Part shown: piece by piece, positions 36,048 to 45,217 of the stretch
Layout: every line of letters starts with the position of its first letter
Position numbering within the stretch: the stretch's first letter is position 1
NCBI GenBank assembly: GCA_964452645.1
Contig: CAYVMO010000024.1
Coordinates: 1-47,127, forward strand
Reading direction: 5' to 3'
DNA length: 47,127 bases
From: CAYXTW01 sp964452645
Lineage (GTDB): Bacteria; Zixibacteria; MSB-5A5; GN15; PGXB01
Made by a program: the position numbers and the translations under genes
Notes under the pieces: generated by a model
The model's input: only the letters and a program-made list of their open reading frames with translations
Database searches by the model: none
What the model was told of the DNA's origin: nothing

Positions 36048-36174
36048 AGCCTCTAAAATTGGGTGCGTTATTGTACTTGATTTTAGGCATTTTGGAAGGT
36101 GACGATTCTAAGAATGACCATTAATCCGCGGCAGAAAGATACTAAAATTTAAATAATGTACAAGGAGGAAGTTT

Positions 36175-37137
36175 ATGAAACTTAAGCTAATGTTCTTTAT
36201 CGTTTTATTGCTGCTGCCGGCATTAATTGTCAGCGGCTGCAATATCTTCGGTTGGACATCGGGCAAAAGCGCCGATTCGCTGATCGAGGAGGGTAAAGCG
36301 ATGATGCGCGACGCCGATTACAGCGGTGCCCAGGCCAAATTCGCCGAGGCTATGTCTGAAGATCCCAACAGTTCCGATGCCCGATACTATCACGCCAAGG
36401 CGACGCTCCGGGCGGCCGGGTATAATGCTCTTAGTCTGGCCAAAGTAGTTTCGAATAGCAGCTTCAATGAAGGCGACTATCTACCATTTACCGGGGCTGA
36501 ATGGCCGGTAGAAAAAGCCAATGGGCTTTATCAGGCGATGCTGACTATTCGCGCTGATCTTAAACCGATTTACGAGAATGATTCTAATATTACCGGCAGT
36601 TTCCGACGGGCCGATATCGATCTCGATTACGGTCTGGCCGGTGGCTTTGTCGGGATATTATATTTTCGTGATGCCAACGCCGATAATGCCATTACTGCGG
36701 ACGATCCCGATCTCGGGGTAACATATGAAGAGAGCGGAGAAACCGGTTTTGCTATCAATAATTTGGTCAGTTACTTTAATGGTATCGGTACTCCGAAAAT
36801 CGGGCAGCCTTCGGCTATTGATTCTATTCCTGAAGCCGCGATTAACGCATTCAATACGCTACTTTACCGGATAATACAGATTATTACGGAATCGCGGGAT
36901 ATTATCATTGAGATTCTCCTCCGCAACGACAGTGAACTTGATGTTGATGAGATCAATCAGGTCCTTGATGATGTCACTGTATTGTTATCCAAATATTATA
37001 TTAATTCTGCAGTGGACAATGATGGCGATGGTTTCGGAGATAATGAAATTGTAAATGGTTGTGATGATGATAATGATGGACTTATAGATGAAGACTCCAA
37101 TGGATGGTATGATACTAACCCTGGACCATGTCCATAA
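36175..37137 (+). CDS. TPR lipoprotein with a C-terminal calcium-binding-type tail
   Basis: A 320-residue lipoprotein: signal with lipobox LIVSGC (Cys about 22), a TPR pair at ~32-85 (SADSLIEEGKAMMRDADYSG, then AQAKFAEAMSEDPNSSDARY), a helical middle region I do not recognise, and a tail DNDGDGFGDNE followed by DDDNDGLIDED. The tail is like thrombospondin type 3 or EF-hand calcium loops, which often mark surface-exposed proteins. AAGGAGG precedes the ATG. The next gene, a PorV-like barrel, starts 22 bases downstream, so they likely form one transcript. Confidence 0.75.
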   Translation: MKLKLMFFIVLLLLPALIVSGCNIFGWTSGKSADSLIEEGKAMMRDADYSGAQAKFAEAMSEDPNSSDARYYHAKATLRAAGYNALSLAKVVSNSSFNEGDYLPFTGAEWPVEKANGLYQAMLTIRADLKPIYENDSNITGSFRRADIDLDYGLAGGFVGILYFRDANADNAITADDPDLGVTYEESGETGFAINNLVSYFNGIGTPKIGQPSAIDSIPEAAINAFNTLLYRIIQIITESRDIIIEILLRNDSELDVDEINQVLDDVTVLLSKYYINSAVDNDGDGFGDNEIVNGCDDDNDGLIDEDSNGWYDTNPGPCP

Positions 37138-37159
37138 TCAGGGAAGGAGGATATTGAAA

Positions 37160-38251
37160 ATGAAATATAAAATACTTATTATATCGATTTTCCTGGTTAT
37201 GCTGATTGGCGTTGCTTATGCGGAAATGCCCAATGTCAGCTATGTCAGTGTTCGTGCGCTCGGTATGGGTGGTCCCGGTATCACCACTATGACCGATTTC
37301 AGTGCCCTCATGTATAATCCGGCACAATTGGCCAAATGTGATTTTCATCTGGATATTGTCAACGTTCAGGCACGAGCAGGGACGGATGTCCTCAAAATGT
37401 TCAATTTCTATCAAGATAACCAGGACATTTTTGATCATATGGCAGACGCCAGTGAGGCGGATCAGAATAAGATTTACGACGGGTTGGCTCCATTTGATGA
37501 TAAATGGATAGGTTTCGGCGGGTATCCGACGGTAGGTTTTTCCGCTCATAATTTTGCGGCAGGCTTTTACGTTGCCGCTGATGCCGATGTTAAAACTGAC
37601 CTGGGCATAATGGAGCCACGTGCCTATCTGCACGGCATCGGTGACCGTGTTCTGACCGCCGGCTTATCCTTTAAGATGCCTGATGTTACCCGGCTCGGCT
37701 TTTTTAGCAATAATTTCTACGGCGGCGCTGCGATAAAAATTATCTGGCGCTATTATATCGAAGAACTGAGAATGAAAGCCTCGAATATTGATTTTGACAA
37801 TATAATTGACACGGTGAAAACAAGCAAAGAGACTGGCTTCGGTCTGGATCTTGGACTTATGTACGATTTTATCCCTGAGAAGGTTACTTTTGGTCTTAAA
37901 GTAAACGACGTCATCGCGAAAATCGGTGATGAGAAACCGGCCACGATTTTTAATGTCGGGGCCTCATGGCAGTTCACCAAGGCTCTGCTTTTGGCCGCCG
38001 ATTATAATGACTTCTTTTTCCACCGTGGCGAGAATATTTTCAATAAGTTGAATATGGGCGCCGAATATTCACTGGGCGATGTTCTCTTCCTTCGGGGTGG
38101 ATTCGGGCAGGGGTATCCTTCAATCGGGCTTGGTCTAAACTTCGGAAATATCTTCATTCTGGATGGAGCCATTTATGGGATCGAGAAATCTGATTCACCC
38201 GGTGGCGACGGGAGCTATAACTACGCTCTTCGTTTGAAGCTGGGCGTGTAG
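37160..38251 (+). CDS. PorV/FadL-like outer-membrane beta-barrel protein
   Basis: From the ATG at 37160 (AAGGAGG at 37144-37150) the protein has 363 residues with a signal peptide (about 1-21). The mature start ALGMGGPGITTMTDFSALMYNPAQLA is the N-terminal plug motif of the PorV/UPF0164/TraF-like branch of FadL-type barrels. Alternating strands follow, ending in YNYALRLKLGV with a C-terminal aromatic-strand pattern. In Bacteroidetes, PorV is a shuttle of the type IX system. Because a protein with a type IX-like sorting domain is encoded 1.5 kb on, such a role is plausible but not shown. A longer frame back to 37088 overlaps the previous gene and is not likely. Confidence 0.75.
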   Translation: MKYKILIISIFLVMLIGVAYAEMPNVSYVSVRALGMGGPGITTMTDFSALMYNPAQLAKCDFHLDIVNVQARAGTDVLKMFNFYQDNQDIFDHMADASEADQNKIYDGLAPFDDKWIGFGGYPTVGFSAHNFAAGFYVAADADVKTDLGIMEPRAYLHGIGDRVLTAGLSFKMPDVTRLGFFSNNFYGGAAIKIIWRYYIEELRMKASNIDFDNIIDTVKTSKETGFGLDLGLMYDFIPEKVTFGLKVNDVIAKIGDEKPATIFNVGASWQFTKALLLAADYNDFFFHRGENIFNKLNMGAEYSLGDVLFLRGGFGQGYPSIGLGLNFGNIFILDGAIYGIEKSDSPGGDGSYNYALRLKLGV

Positions 38252-38284
38252 TAAAAATACCGAATTGGAAAATATTGTTGTTCT

Positions 38285-38320
38285 AAAAGGCGGGAGGCTA
38301 AAGCCCCGCCTTTTACATTT
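38285..38320 (+). terminator. terminator of the lipoprotein-barrel transcript
   Basis: AAAAGGCGGG (38285-38294) pairs with CCCGCCTTTT (38305-38314), followed by a T-rich run. It lies 30 bases after the barrel gene. Confidence 0.8.
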
Positions 38321-38413
38321 TTTCATGGCCTGAAAAGGTGCCATTATTCCGACGCTAAAAGAACATTTCATTGCAATTGAAAAGCAAAAAACCCATATAA
38401 GTCCGCTTATTTC

Positions 38414-38442
38414 TTGACTTTTTTCGTATATATCTGTAAATT
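38414..38442 (+). promoter_or_regulatory. sigma-70-type promoter of the FN3-dockerin gene
   Basis: TTGACT (38414-38419) and TAAATT (38437-38442) are separated by 17 bases. The predicted start near 38449 gives a leader of about 157 bases. Confidence 0.6.
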
Positions 38443-38468
38443 GGAATGCCATTATTATACAGAGAGTC

Positions 38469-38579
38469 CGGCAAAGCAACATATATATTTTGACGCTCAA
38501 AATATTGTGAGGATGGTTTCCTGCCGAATAGTTTAGGTACCCGCCAATAATACTTACCCACCAATGGCGGGCTCTAAAC
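38469..38579 (+). promoter_or_regulatory. structured 5' leader with two stem-loop domains
   Basis: Domain 1: CGGCA (38469-38473) pairs with TGCCG (38522-38526) and encloses a 9-bp hairpin ATATTTTGA/TCAAAATAT with a CGC loop (38485-38505). Domain 2: GTTTAG (38531-38536) pairs with CTAAAC (38574-38579), and CCCGCCA (38540-38546) pairs with TGGCGGG (38565-38571). It could be a cis-regulatory RNA; I could not assign it to a known riboswitch family. Confidence 0.5.
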
Positions 38580-38605
38580 CGAAAAGACAGCAAAGGGTTA
38601 GACAC

Positions 38606-39223
38606 TTGCGTTTTAAACCGATTGCGAGAAATTTCAACGGACGATTTCTTATATTGTTGATTTTTTTTGCATATTCTCCGGTTTTTGGTCAGGATGACTT
38701 CAGCCCCGGTACAGTTGTTTTAAAATGGACAGCTTCAGGCGATGATGGCTATTCCGGTCAGGCAGCGGGTTACGATATTCGTTATCAGCCCGTTTCGAGG
38801 GGTCCGATCGATACCGAAGATGAATGGCTTACGGCACAGAATGTGTACGGGGAACCGTCACCCTCTCCGGCCGGTAATACCGATTCTATGAAAATCGGTG
38901 GTTTGGGCTATGGTATCGCCTATTATTTTTGCATCCGGGCATACGATCAGGCGGGGAATTATTCGCCCCTGTCCAATTCGCCGGTTGTAGTATCTGGAGA
39001 TTCTGTCGACTGCTCTTATACGCCGGGTGATGTCAACGGTGACGGCAACGTTAGTCTCTTTGATGTTACTTACCTCATATCATTTGTCTACACGGAGGGC
39101 CCCGATCCACAGCCTTATGAGGCCGGCGACGTAAATTTTTCGGATGAAATCAATATATTTGATATAACCTATCTGATATTTTATCTTTATATGGGGGGAC
39201 CGGCGCCGGAGTGCGTTAATTAA
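38606..39223 (+). CDS. secreted FN3-like protein with a C-terminal dockerin
   Basis: I start at TTG 38606, with AAAGGG eight bases upstream, giving about 205 residues and a signal peptide ending FAYSPVFGQ. An ATG at 38564 is in frame, but it lies in the stem of a hairpin and adds a basic extension. Residues ~35-125 form an FN3-like domain (VVLKWTASGDDGYSGQAAGYDIRY, then ICIRAYDQAGNYSPLSN pattern). The end is a dockerin type I pair: GDVNGDGNVSLFDVTYLISF and GDVNFSDEINIFDITYLIFY. The first calcium loop is canonical, the second is altered. There is no sorting domain of its own, so it may be held at the surface through a cohesin. Confidence 0.8.
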   Translation: MRFKPIARNFNGRFLILLIFFAYSPVFGQDDFSPGTVVLKWTASGDDGYSGQAAGYDIRYQPVSRGPIDTEDEWLTAQNVYGEPSPSPAGNTDSMKIGGLGYGIAYYFCIRAYDQAGNYSPLSNSPVVVSGDSVDCSYTPGDVNGDGNVSLFDVTYLISFVYTEGPDPQPYEAGDVNFSDEINIFDITYLIFYLYMGGPAPECVN

Positions 39224-39423
39224 TCAGGATTCCATATGAGTTGAAATCGATTAGAGCGATTAATGTCGGCAATGTTACAGATTATATTTCAATGAGTTAT
39301 GCAGACGTTGAAATAATCATATCGGCTTTATTCGTCAGAATTTTTATAAAATATTTCAGCCATATCCGGCTGTCAATTTTTCTTTAAACTTAACGTAACG
39401 TGGCTTAAAGTAAGGCTTTTGGC

Positions 39424-39451
39424 TTGACTTTTGATAAAAAAGGGCTATTAT
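39424..39451 (+). promoter_or_regulatory. sigma-70-type promoter of the 1634-residue protein gene
   Basis: TTGACT (39424-39429) and TATTAT (39446-39451) are separated by 16 bases. The predicted start near 39458 falls at the foot of the following stem-loop and gives a leader of about 350 bases. Confidence 0.65.
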
Positions 39452-39455
39452 TTAG

Positions 39456-39501
39456 TAATAATCCGATGGAGCACATCCGAGGGGTTCGAATCGGATTATT
39501 A
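39456..39501 (+). promoter_or_regulatory. 12-bp stem-loop at the predicted 5' end of the mRNA
   Basis: TAATAATCCGAT (39456-39467) and ATCGGATTATTA (39490-39501) are perfect complements around a 22-base loop. Placed at the predicted transcription start, it could protect the 5' end or be an operator. Confidence 0.6.
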
Positions 39502-39805
39502 AAATGTGTTAATTTTTGGATTATTTACTACTTGCTGGAAATAAACGGCAGATGTTTTTAAATAACCGGTAGTGGTCGGAAACGATTTTCCATCGGCGAG
39601 GAAGTCTATTGATTTTGTTTATTTCGGGAGTTTGGATAAAAATAAACATCATTTTTGAAAACGTTTTTACAATTCATCCGTCAATTCCATGAAAGGATTG
39701 TAATCATAAAAGATGTGCATCAGATAAAAAACCAAACGGTGGGATACAGATATTAACAAGAAAGAATAATTTAATAATATAACGATAGGGAAAGGAGAAT
39801 ATAAA

Positions 39806-42800
39806 ATGAAGCGCTTCGGATTATCGCTGTTATTTTTGATTCTTTCTTCTGGATTATCTTATGGATTGTCCTTTGATGTAACAAAAGTCGGCGCTGGAAC
39901 ATCCACAGAAATTTATGTCAACGAACCGTTCACCATTGAGTTCCATGCCTCTTTTATTCAGGGTGATAGCGCTCGTTTGGCCTGGTCGACCCCATTCCGG
40001 TTTTATGGCTTCGATAGTGTGAAAACTCTCGTTAATCCCGGTCAATTTATTAATGAATCAACTTTTGATGCTTTCTGGGGTAGTTTTCGGTTTGATCCAA
40101 ATAATAATGCCAATACTTTGGAAAGCTGGGACGGTGATCTGACTAATAATGCCGGTGGGCTTACCGGTGATCAGTTCAACTATACGGGAATTGCTTTTAG
40201 CCCTGTATTGCCGAACAGCGGTAGCATGCTTATTTTTAGTGTTCAGTTCGACGGCATCGTCGGCGATGTATCGACCTCCGGTACATTCTGCGTAGATAGT
40301 GGTAATTTTGTCAACGATTCCTACGACTGGCTTCTTGATCCGGTACCTAATATAGTGGGCTTTGATCCGGTTTGCTGGGATGTTATCGATACAAGTTACC
40401 ACCCTGTGACCACGCTGGCTATTCCGAATGTTGAGAGCCAGGATTGCGCCGAAGGTTGTGTTCCTATTGTGGTCGGAAATTTCTCTGAAGTCGCCGGAGT
40501 TCAACTCCATATCAACTATGAAGATTCCTGTCTGACATACGACAGCGTGTCTCTGGGAAATCTGCCAGGTGCCACTGTTAATGGCGGTTCCGGTGAGATT
40601 AATATAGTCTGGGAGGATTTGATGAATCCTCTGACATTAACCGATGGTGATACTCTGGCTCAATTGTGTTTTTCCGGCCTTTCAGCCTATGCTTGTCCGA
40701 TAGGTTTTCAGGGCATCTGCAAATTACTTGATACCGAAGGTGATTCGATTTCGCTGGAAACGACCGACGGATCGCTCTGGTGTGTCTGCAATCCGCCATT
40801 GACTCCAGATGACCCGCATGCCGGCGATACGGTCGCGGCCTACCTCGGCTATTCGGTCTGTTTGGGTAATGTAGACAATGCAACCTATTATGATCTGATG
40901 GAAATCATCGGCACTGATACGACAATTCACACAGGACTAACCTCCTGCTTCGATCTTGAAAACCCCCCGGGGACCTATTATTATCGCGGCCGCGCGTGCA
41001 ATGATTGCGGTTGCAGTGATTGGGGCCCTGAAATATCAGTTGTCGTTTGTGATCCACCTCCAGACCCGGCCGGCATATATGCTCCGGATACCGTATATGA
41101 GAATACCGATTTTGATGTATGTTGGAATCGGGTCGAGGAAGCAACTTTCTATAGATTTTGGGAATCTGACGGCAACACTGGTAGCAATTCGGATCTTGGT
41201 CTGGATACATGTATTACACTTAATCGCCCGGTTGGGACATATTTGTATGCGGTGTTCGCCGGCAATGCATGTGGTATTAGTGCTGAAGGAACCAACATAA
41301 TAACAGTTGTCGTCATAGCCTGTGACCCGCCGATGATTACCTGCCCCGAGATGGATATCGATACGACTGTATGCGCCGGTCAGGAAATCTGCATAAGCCT
41401 TCCTATTACCGGCGCCGATTCGGTCTGGACCGATGCCGATTCCTGGGCGGATGGTCAACTCTGTTTTACTCCTTATTCGTCGGATGCTTATCCATTTACG
41501 GTCATTGCCGTCAATGACTGCGGCGAGGACACCTGCCACCTGACTATTAATGTAACCGCCGTTAATCCGGTCGAGATAACCTGCCCGGGTTCAACGACTT
41601 ATGATACGCTTTGCGGTGCTGATTCAGTTTGCGTCTCGGTTCCGATTTCCGGAGCCGAAAATGTACTTGTTCTCGGACCTGCAAACTGGTCAGAAGATTC
41701 ATTGTGTTTTATGGCCGATACGACCGGAACATATATTTTCGGCATTGAAGCTTCTAACATGTGCGGGCAGCAAAACTGCGGCGTTAGAGTTTCCGTCGTG
41801 ATAAACGAAATTCCAGCGGTTCCTAATGGTCCGTTTGGTCCCGATTCGGTCGAGGTCAATACGGACTATACCATCTATTGGAATCATGTCGAAGGAGCTA
41901 CATATTATGAATTTCAGGAATTCTATACGGAATGGACAACGGTGGTCGACAATCTTGACACGAGCTGGACTATTCAACATTCGGCCGATACATATAATTA
42001 CCGTGTTCGGGCCTGCAACGATTGCGGTTGCAGCGATTGGAGCCAGGAAATCTCCGTAGATGTATATGAAGTTTGCGAACCGCCGATGACGCCGGGCGGT
42101 CCTTTCGCGGAAGATACCGTGGAAGAGAGCATTGATTATGATGTATGTTGGAATCTCGTCACTGATGCCGATTATTATGTCATCGCTCAATATGATTCAA
42201 CTGCTTTGCTGACGCTTGATACGCTTCCCGATACCTGCTTTACTTATAACAACGTGGCCGGCGAATATTATTACGCCGTTATGGCGTGCAATGACTGCGG
42301 GTGCAGTGACTGGAGCCAGGAAATAACCGTCGTGGTTGAAAAGCCGATTATAGTATGCGCCACGCTGGATTTGCCCGAGTACTTTTACGACGGTTGTGAT
42401 AGCATCTTTTTGCCGATTAAAGTCGGTGATTTCTGCGAAGTTGGTGGAGTGGAGTTACATATTCCGTACGATACCGCCTGCCTTACATTCAAATATGTCG
42501 CCGAAGGATATTTGAGCGGCGCCACCATAAATGAGTCCGACGGTGTCATTCATATTGTCTGGGAAGACTTTGAGAATCCGTTGTGTCTGGCCGATAGTGA
42601 AGCTCTGGCATCACTTTGTTTTGACGGCTCAGGCGAAGATCCTTGCCCGGTTGGTTTAGCCGATAATTGCGAAGTAGTCGATACTAACGGCGATCCGATT
42701 TGTCTGAATACTTATGACGGTTCGCTGGCTTGTGTACCGGCATGTGATACGGTGGCTATCGATTGTCCCGATTTTCCGTTCTTCGTCGACCTCTGCGAAC

Positions 42801-44710
42801 CCGATTCTATCAGCGTTCCGTTAGTAATCAATAATGCCGACAATGTCATGGTCGACGGTGCGGTCTGGATGAATGATGAATTGACTTTCTTCGCCGATCG
42901 CGATAGTGTGTATACTTTTGCCGTCTATGCCGACAATGAATGCAGCAATGATTCATGTTTCGTCGTTGTCGATGTCAATATTCCCGCTGCACCCACCGCC
43001 TGTTTCCAGCCGTCAACGCAGTCAGGAACCGCTCCCTTGGAGGTTACTTTCTCCAATTGCTCTGTCTGCGATGATAGCTGTACCTATTATTGGGATTTCG
43101 GCGATGGGGCATATAGTTCCGATTTTGAGCCGACGCACACATATACCGATACCGGCTGCTATGCGGTATCTCTTACCGTAATCAATGAGTGTGGTGACAG
43201 CGATACGGTGGTGATGGAAGACGCCGTGTGCGTCACTGAGATTTATCCGCCCGAATGGATTAACGTCTATTGCGCCGAGCCGACTCTTAATGATGTCCCG
43301 CTTTCTCCCGGCGATGTTATTACCGCTTATGATCCCGATGGTGTTTTGTGCGGCAGCGGCGAGGTTGAGCCTGACGGTTCATACGGCTTCATTCCCATCT
43401 ATCGTGACGATCCCACCACACCTGAGGATGAAGGCGCCACTCCCGGCGATGAAATTAGTTTTCGAATAAACGACGTCGGCGTGACGACTGATCCGATTAT
43501 TTATTGGACTGCGAACGGCGATTATTTCGAGCTCTGCGAATTCAGCAGTGAACGCTGCCTGACATACGATCTTACCGCCGGATGGAACTGGATTTCATGG
43601 AACGTTCAATACACCGATGACATCCGTCAGTTTGTTCAGGATTTCGAAAGTTGTATCGATGTTGTCCTCAGCTTTGATCACGGCGGACTTACTTATGTAC
43701 CGGCACTGTATGACTTTTCGACTCTGACCGAAGTCGACTATTACCACGGTTACCTGATTAAAATGAGTTGCCCGGCCCGGTTTGAACTTTGTGGTCCGGA
43801 TATCGATGAAAGCGAAGGTATTCAGGTTTTCACCGGATGGAATCTTATCAGTTACTGGCCGAACGATGAGTTGTTGGTCGAGGATGCGCTTGCTTCGATT
43901 ATTAATTCGACATCGGTTGTTCTGGGTTATGAGAACGTGGGATTGACCTGGGCGCCCGATTTTGTCGATTTCAATACATTAACGCACATGAAGCCGCAAT
44001 TCGGTTACTGGTTGAAATCATCTGCTGATGCCATGCTGGCTTATCCGGGATTCAATCCGGTCGTGAGTCCGGCCAAATCCCAGATAGCATCATCCAAAGT
44101 ACTGCCGTCGCGAAGCTGGATGTCGGTTTACGGCGCCGGCATTACTCTTGACAGTCATCCGATTGACGCCAACGCGGCTATCGATATTCGTACTGAAGAC
44201 GGTGTTTTGTGCGGCAGCTCCGTGCTAAGTGGAGGTATCTTAAGATTTACACCGGTTTACGGTCACGATGATGCCGATCGGATTACTTCAAACTATCCCA
44301 ATCAGGGTGCAACACTCGACGTATATGTCAATGGTGTCAGAGCTTATCCTGATCTTAGCTGGGACGGCAGCGCTTATGTCAGACTGGAAGCTCTTTCCAG
44401 CACCAAAGACGGAACGGAGTCTGTACGACCCGACGAGTACATTCTTTATCAAAACTATCCCAATCCTTTTAATCCTCAGACGACAATCAAGTTCAACCTG
44501 CCCACCGCCGGCCATGTTGAACTGTCTATTTATAACATGCTGGGTCAGAAGATTCGGACACTGGCCAATGAGACTTATTCGTCCGGCGAGCATGAAACGA
44601 TTTGGGATGGTCGTTCCGACGACGGTCAAATTATGGCCTCGGGTGTTTACTTCTATCGCCTGAAATCAGGAGACTTTATCGAAACCAAAAAAATGAATCT
44701 TATGAAATAA
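39806..44710 (+). CDS. multidomain surface protein with two cohesin-like modules and a type IX-like sorting domain
   Basis: A 1634-residue secreted protein with signal peptide (about 1-20). Modules in order: a cohesin/jelly-roll-like N-domain (~22-195); cohesin-like 1 (~200-327; VPIVVGNFSEVAGVQLHINY, then DTLAQLCFSG); FN3-like 1 and 2 (~330-507); Ig-like 1 and 2 (~510-668); FN3-like 3 and 4 (~668-846); cohesin-like 2 (~848-978; GGVELHIPYDTACLTF); Ig-like 3 (~983-1063); PKD (~1062-1143; YYWDFGDG); two related beta modules (~1147-1430); a further one (~1437-1530); and the sorting domain (~1545-1634) with YQNYPNPFNPQTTIKF and ASGVYFYRLKSG. It is cysteine-rich; CNDCGCSDW recurs three times. AAAGGAG precedes the ATG. 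The cohesin calls rest on pattern recognition, not on a search. Confidence 0.8.
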   Translation: MKRFGLSLLFLILSSGLSYGLSFDVTKVGAGTSTEIYVNEPFTIEFHASFIQGDSARLAWSTPFRFYGFDSVKTLVNPGQFINESTFDAFWGSFRFDPNNNANTLESWDGDLTNNAGGLTGDQFNYTGIAFSPVLPNSGSMLIFSVQFDGIVGDVSTSGTFCVDSGNFVNDSYDWLLDPVPNIVGFDPVCWDVIDTSYHPVTTLAIPNVESQDCAEGCVPIVVGNFSEVAGVQLHINYEDSCLTYDSVSLGNLPGATVNGGSGEINIVWEDLMNPLTLTDGDTLAQLCFSGLSAYACPIGFQGICKLLDTEGDSISLETTDGSLWCVCNPPLTPDDPHAGDTVAAYLGYSVCLGNVDNATYYDLMEIIGTDTTIHTGLTSCFDLENPPGTYYYRGRACNDCGCSDWGPEISVVVCDPPPDPAGIYAPDTVYENTDFDVCWNRVEEATFYRFWESDGNTGSNSDLGLDTCITLNRPVGTYLYAVFAGNACGISAEGTNIITVVVIACDPPMITCPEMDIDTTVCAGQEICISLPITGADSVWTDADSWADGQLCFTPYSSDAYPFTVIAVNDCGEDTCHLTINVTAVNPVEITCPGSTTYDTLCGADSVCVSVPISGAENVLVLGPANWSEDSLCFMADTTGTYIFGIEASNMCGQQNCGVRVSVVINEIPAVPNGPFGPDSVEVNTDYTIYWNHVEGATYYEFQEFYTEWTTVVDNLDTSWTIQHSADTYNYRVRACNDCGCSDWSQEISVDVYEVCEPPMTPGGPFAEDTVEESIDYDVCWNLVTDADYYVIAQYDSTALLTLDTLPDTCFTYNNVAGEYYYAVMACNDCGCSDWSQEITVVVEKPIIVCATLDLPEYFYDGCDSIFLPIKVGDFCEVGGVELHIPYDTACLTFKYVAEGYLSGATINESDGVIHIVWEDFENPLCLADSEALASLCFDGSGEDPCPVGLADNCEVVDTNGDPICLNTYDGSLACVPACDTVAIDCPDFPFFVDLCEPDSISVPLVINNADNVMVDGAVWMNDELTFFADRDSVYTFAVYADNECSNDSCFVVVDVNIPAAPTACFQPSTQSGTAPLEVTFSNCSVCDDSCTYYWDFGDGAYSSDFEPTHTYTDTGCYAVSLTVINECGDSDTVVMEDAVCVTEIYPPEWINVYCAEPTLNDVPLSPGDVITAYDPDGVLCGSGEVEPDGSYGFIPIYRDDPTTPEDEGATPGDEISFRINDVGVTTDPIIYWTANGDYFELCEFSSERCLTYDLTAGWNWISWNVQYTDDIRQFVQDFESCIDVVLSFDHGGLTYVPALYDFSTLTEVDYYHGYLIKMSCPARFELCGPDIDESEGIQVFTGWNLISYWPNDELLVEDALASIINSTSVVLGYENVGLTWAPDFVDFNTLTHMKPQFGYWLKSSADAMLAYPGFNPVVSPAKSQIASSKVLPSRSWMSVYGAGITLDSHPIDANAAIDIRTEDGVLCGSSVLSGGILRFTPVYGHDDADRITSNYPNQGATLDVYVNGVRAYPDLSWDGSAYVRLEALSSTKDGTESVRPDEYILYQNYPNPFNPQTTIKFNLPTAGHVELSIYNMLGQKIRTLANETYSSGEHETIWDGRSDDGQIMASGVYFYRLKSGDFIETKKMNLMK

Positions 44711-44733
44711 ATTTCATAGCTTCATGCTTCAGG

Positions 44734-44763
44734 AGCGGGCCGTTTTGGCCCGCTTTTTTTTAT
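44734..44763 (+). terminator. rho-independent terminator
   Basis: GCGGGCC (44735-44741) and GGCCCGC (44747-44753) pair around GTTTT, followed by TTTTTTTT. It ends the 1634-residue protein transcript. Confidence 0.92.
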
Positions 44764-45217
44764 TCATCAAGGTTTATTGCTCGCAACTCCTAAACTGTCG
44801 AAATCATACCGTTTTTGTCACGTTCGTGGGTAAAATAGGAGTCATTTAAATCGTTGTCCCGTAAAATATTCTTGACAAAGTAGACGGTTGTCATTATATT
44901 TGCGACCAGAGAAGTATACTATCCCATCTCGGATTGTGCTGAGTATCGGATAAATTTTACTGGAGTCTTATGTAAGGCGTAAGACCAAAATATTATACCA
45001 TCGAGGAAAGGCTATCTGATATTCGTAATTTTAGTTAACTCTATGCACGATATAATGTTTATGCTCTGCAAGTAATCACCTAATTCGCTGAAAATGCATC
45101 AAACAGGACAGGTAATAAAACAATAAAAATATGAGGAAAACCGATACTAAAATTATAATGGATTCAATTGACTTAATTTAAAATTTTAAAGAGAAATTGA
45201 GTGAGAAGGAGGAAGTA
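44764..45217. other. promoter and long leader before the last gene
   Basis: No gene is seen. After the promoter at 44872-44900 there is a leader of about 310 AT-rich bases. It contains a small hairpin GTCTTA/TAAGAC near 44965-44987 and ends in AAGGAGGAAG before ATG 45218. Confidence 0.6.
44872..44900 (+). promoter_or_regulatory. consensus sigma-70-type promoter
   Basis: TTGACA (44872-44877) and TATATT (44895-44900) are separated by 17 bases. The flanking ATATTCTTGACAAA is the same 14 bases as at the promoter for the gene at 36175. Confidence 0.8.

Larger units (their letters stand above)
35864..36174. other. divergent promoter region between rfbB and the TPR lipoprotein
   Basis: About 310 AT-rich bases with no gene. 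They hold one promoter for each direction (minus at 35927-35955, plus at 36020-36047) and a leader of about 120 bases for the lipoprotein gene, ending in AAGGAGGAAG before ATG 36175. Confidence 0.7.
39224..39805. other. long intergenic region and leader before the 1634-residue gene
   Basis: These 582 bases contain no gene. A short hairpin CAGCC/GGCTG at 39357-39372 followed by a T-rich stretch may end the upstream transcript. A promoter lies at 39424-39451, then a perfect 12-bp inverted repeat and about 300 AT-rich bases to AAAGGAG and ATG 39806. Confidence 0.6.

Noticed and set aside
38461..38530. Possible c-di-GMP class I riboswitch in the leader
   Set aside because: GGCAAAGC and a late TGCCGAA recall the family, but the conserved core and tetraloop order are not present.
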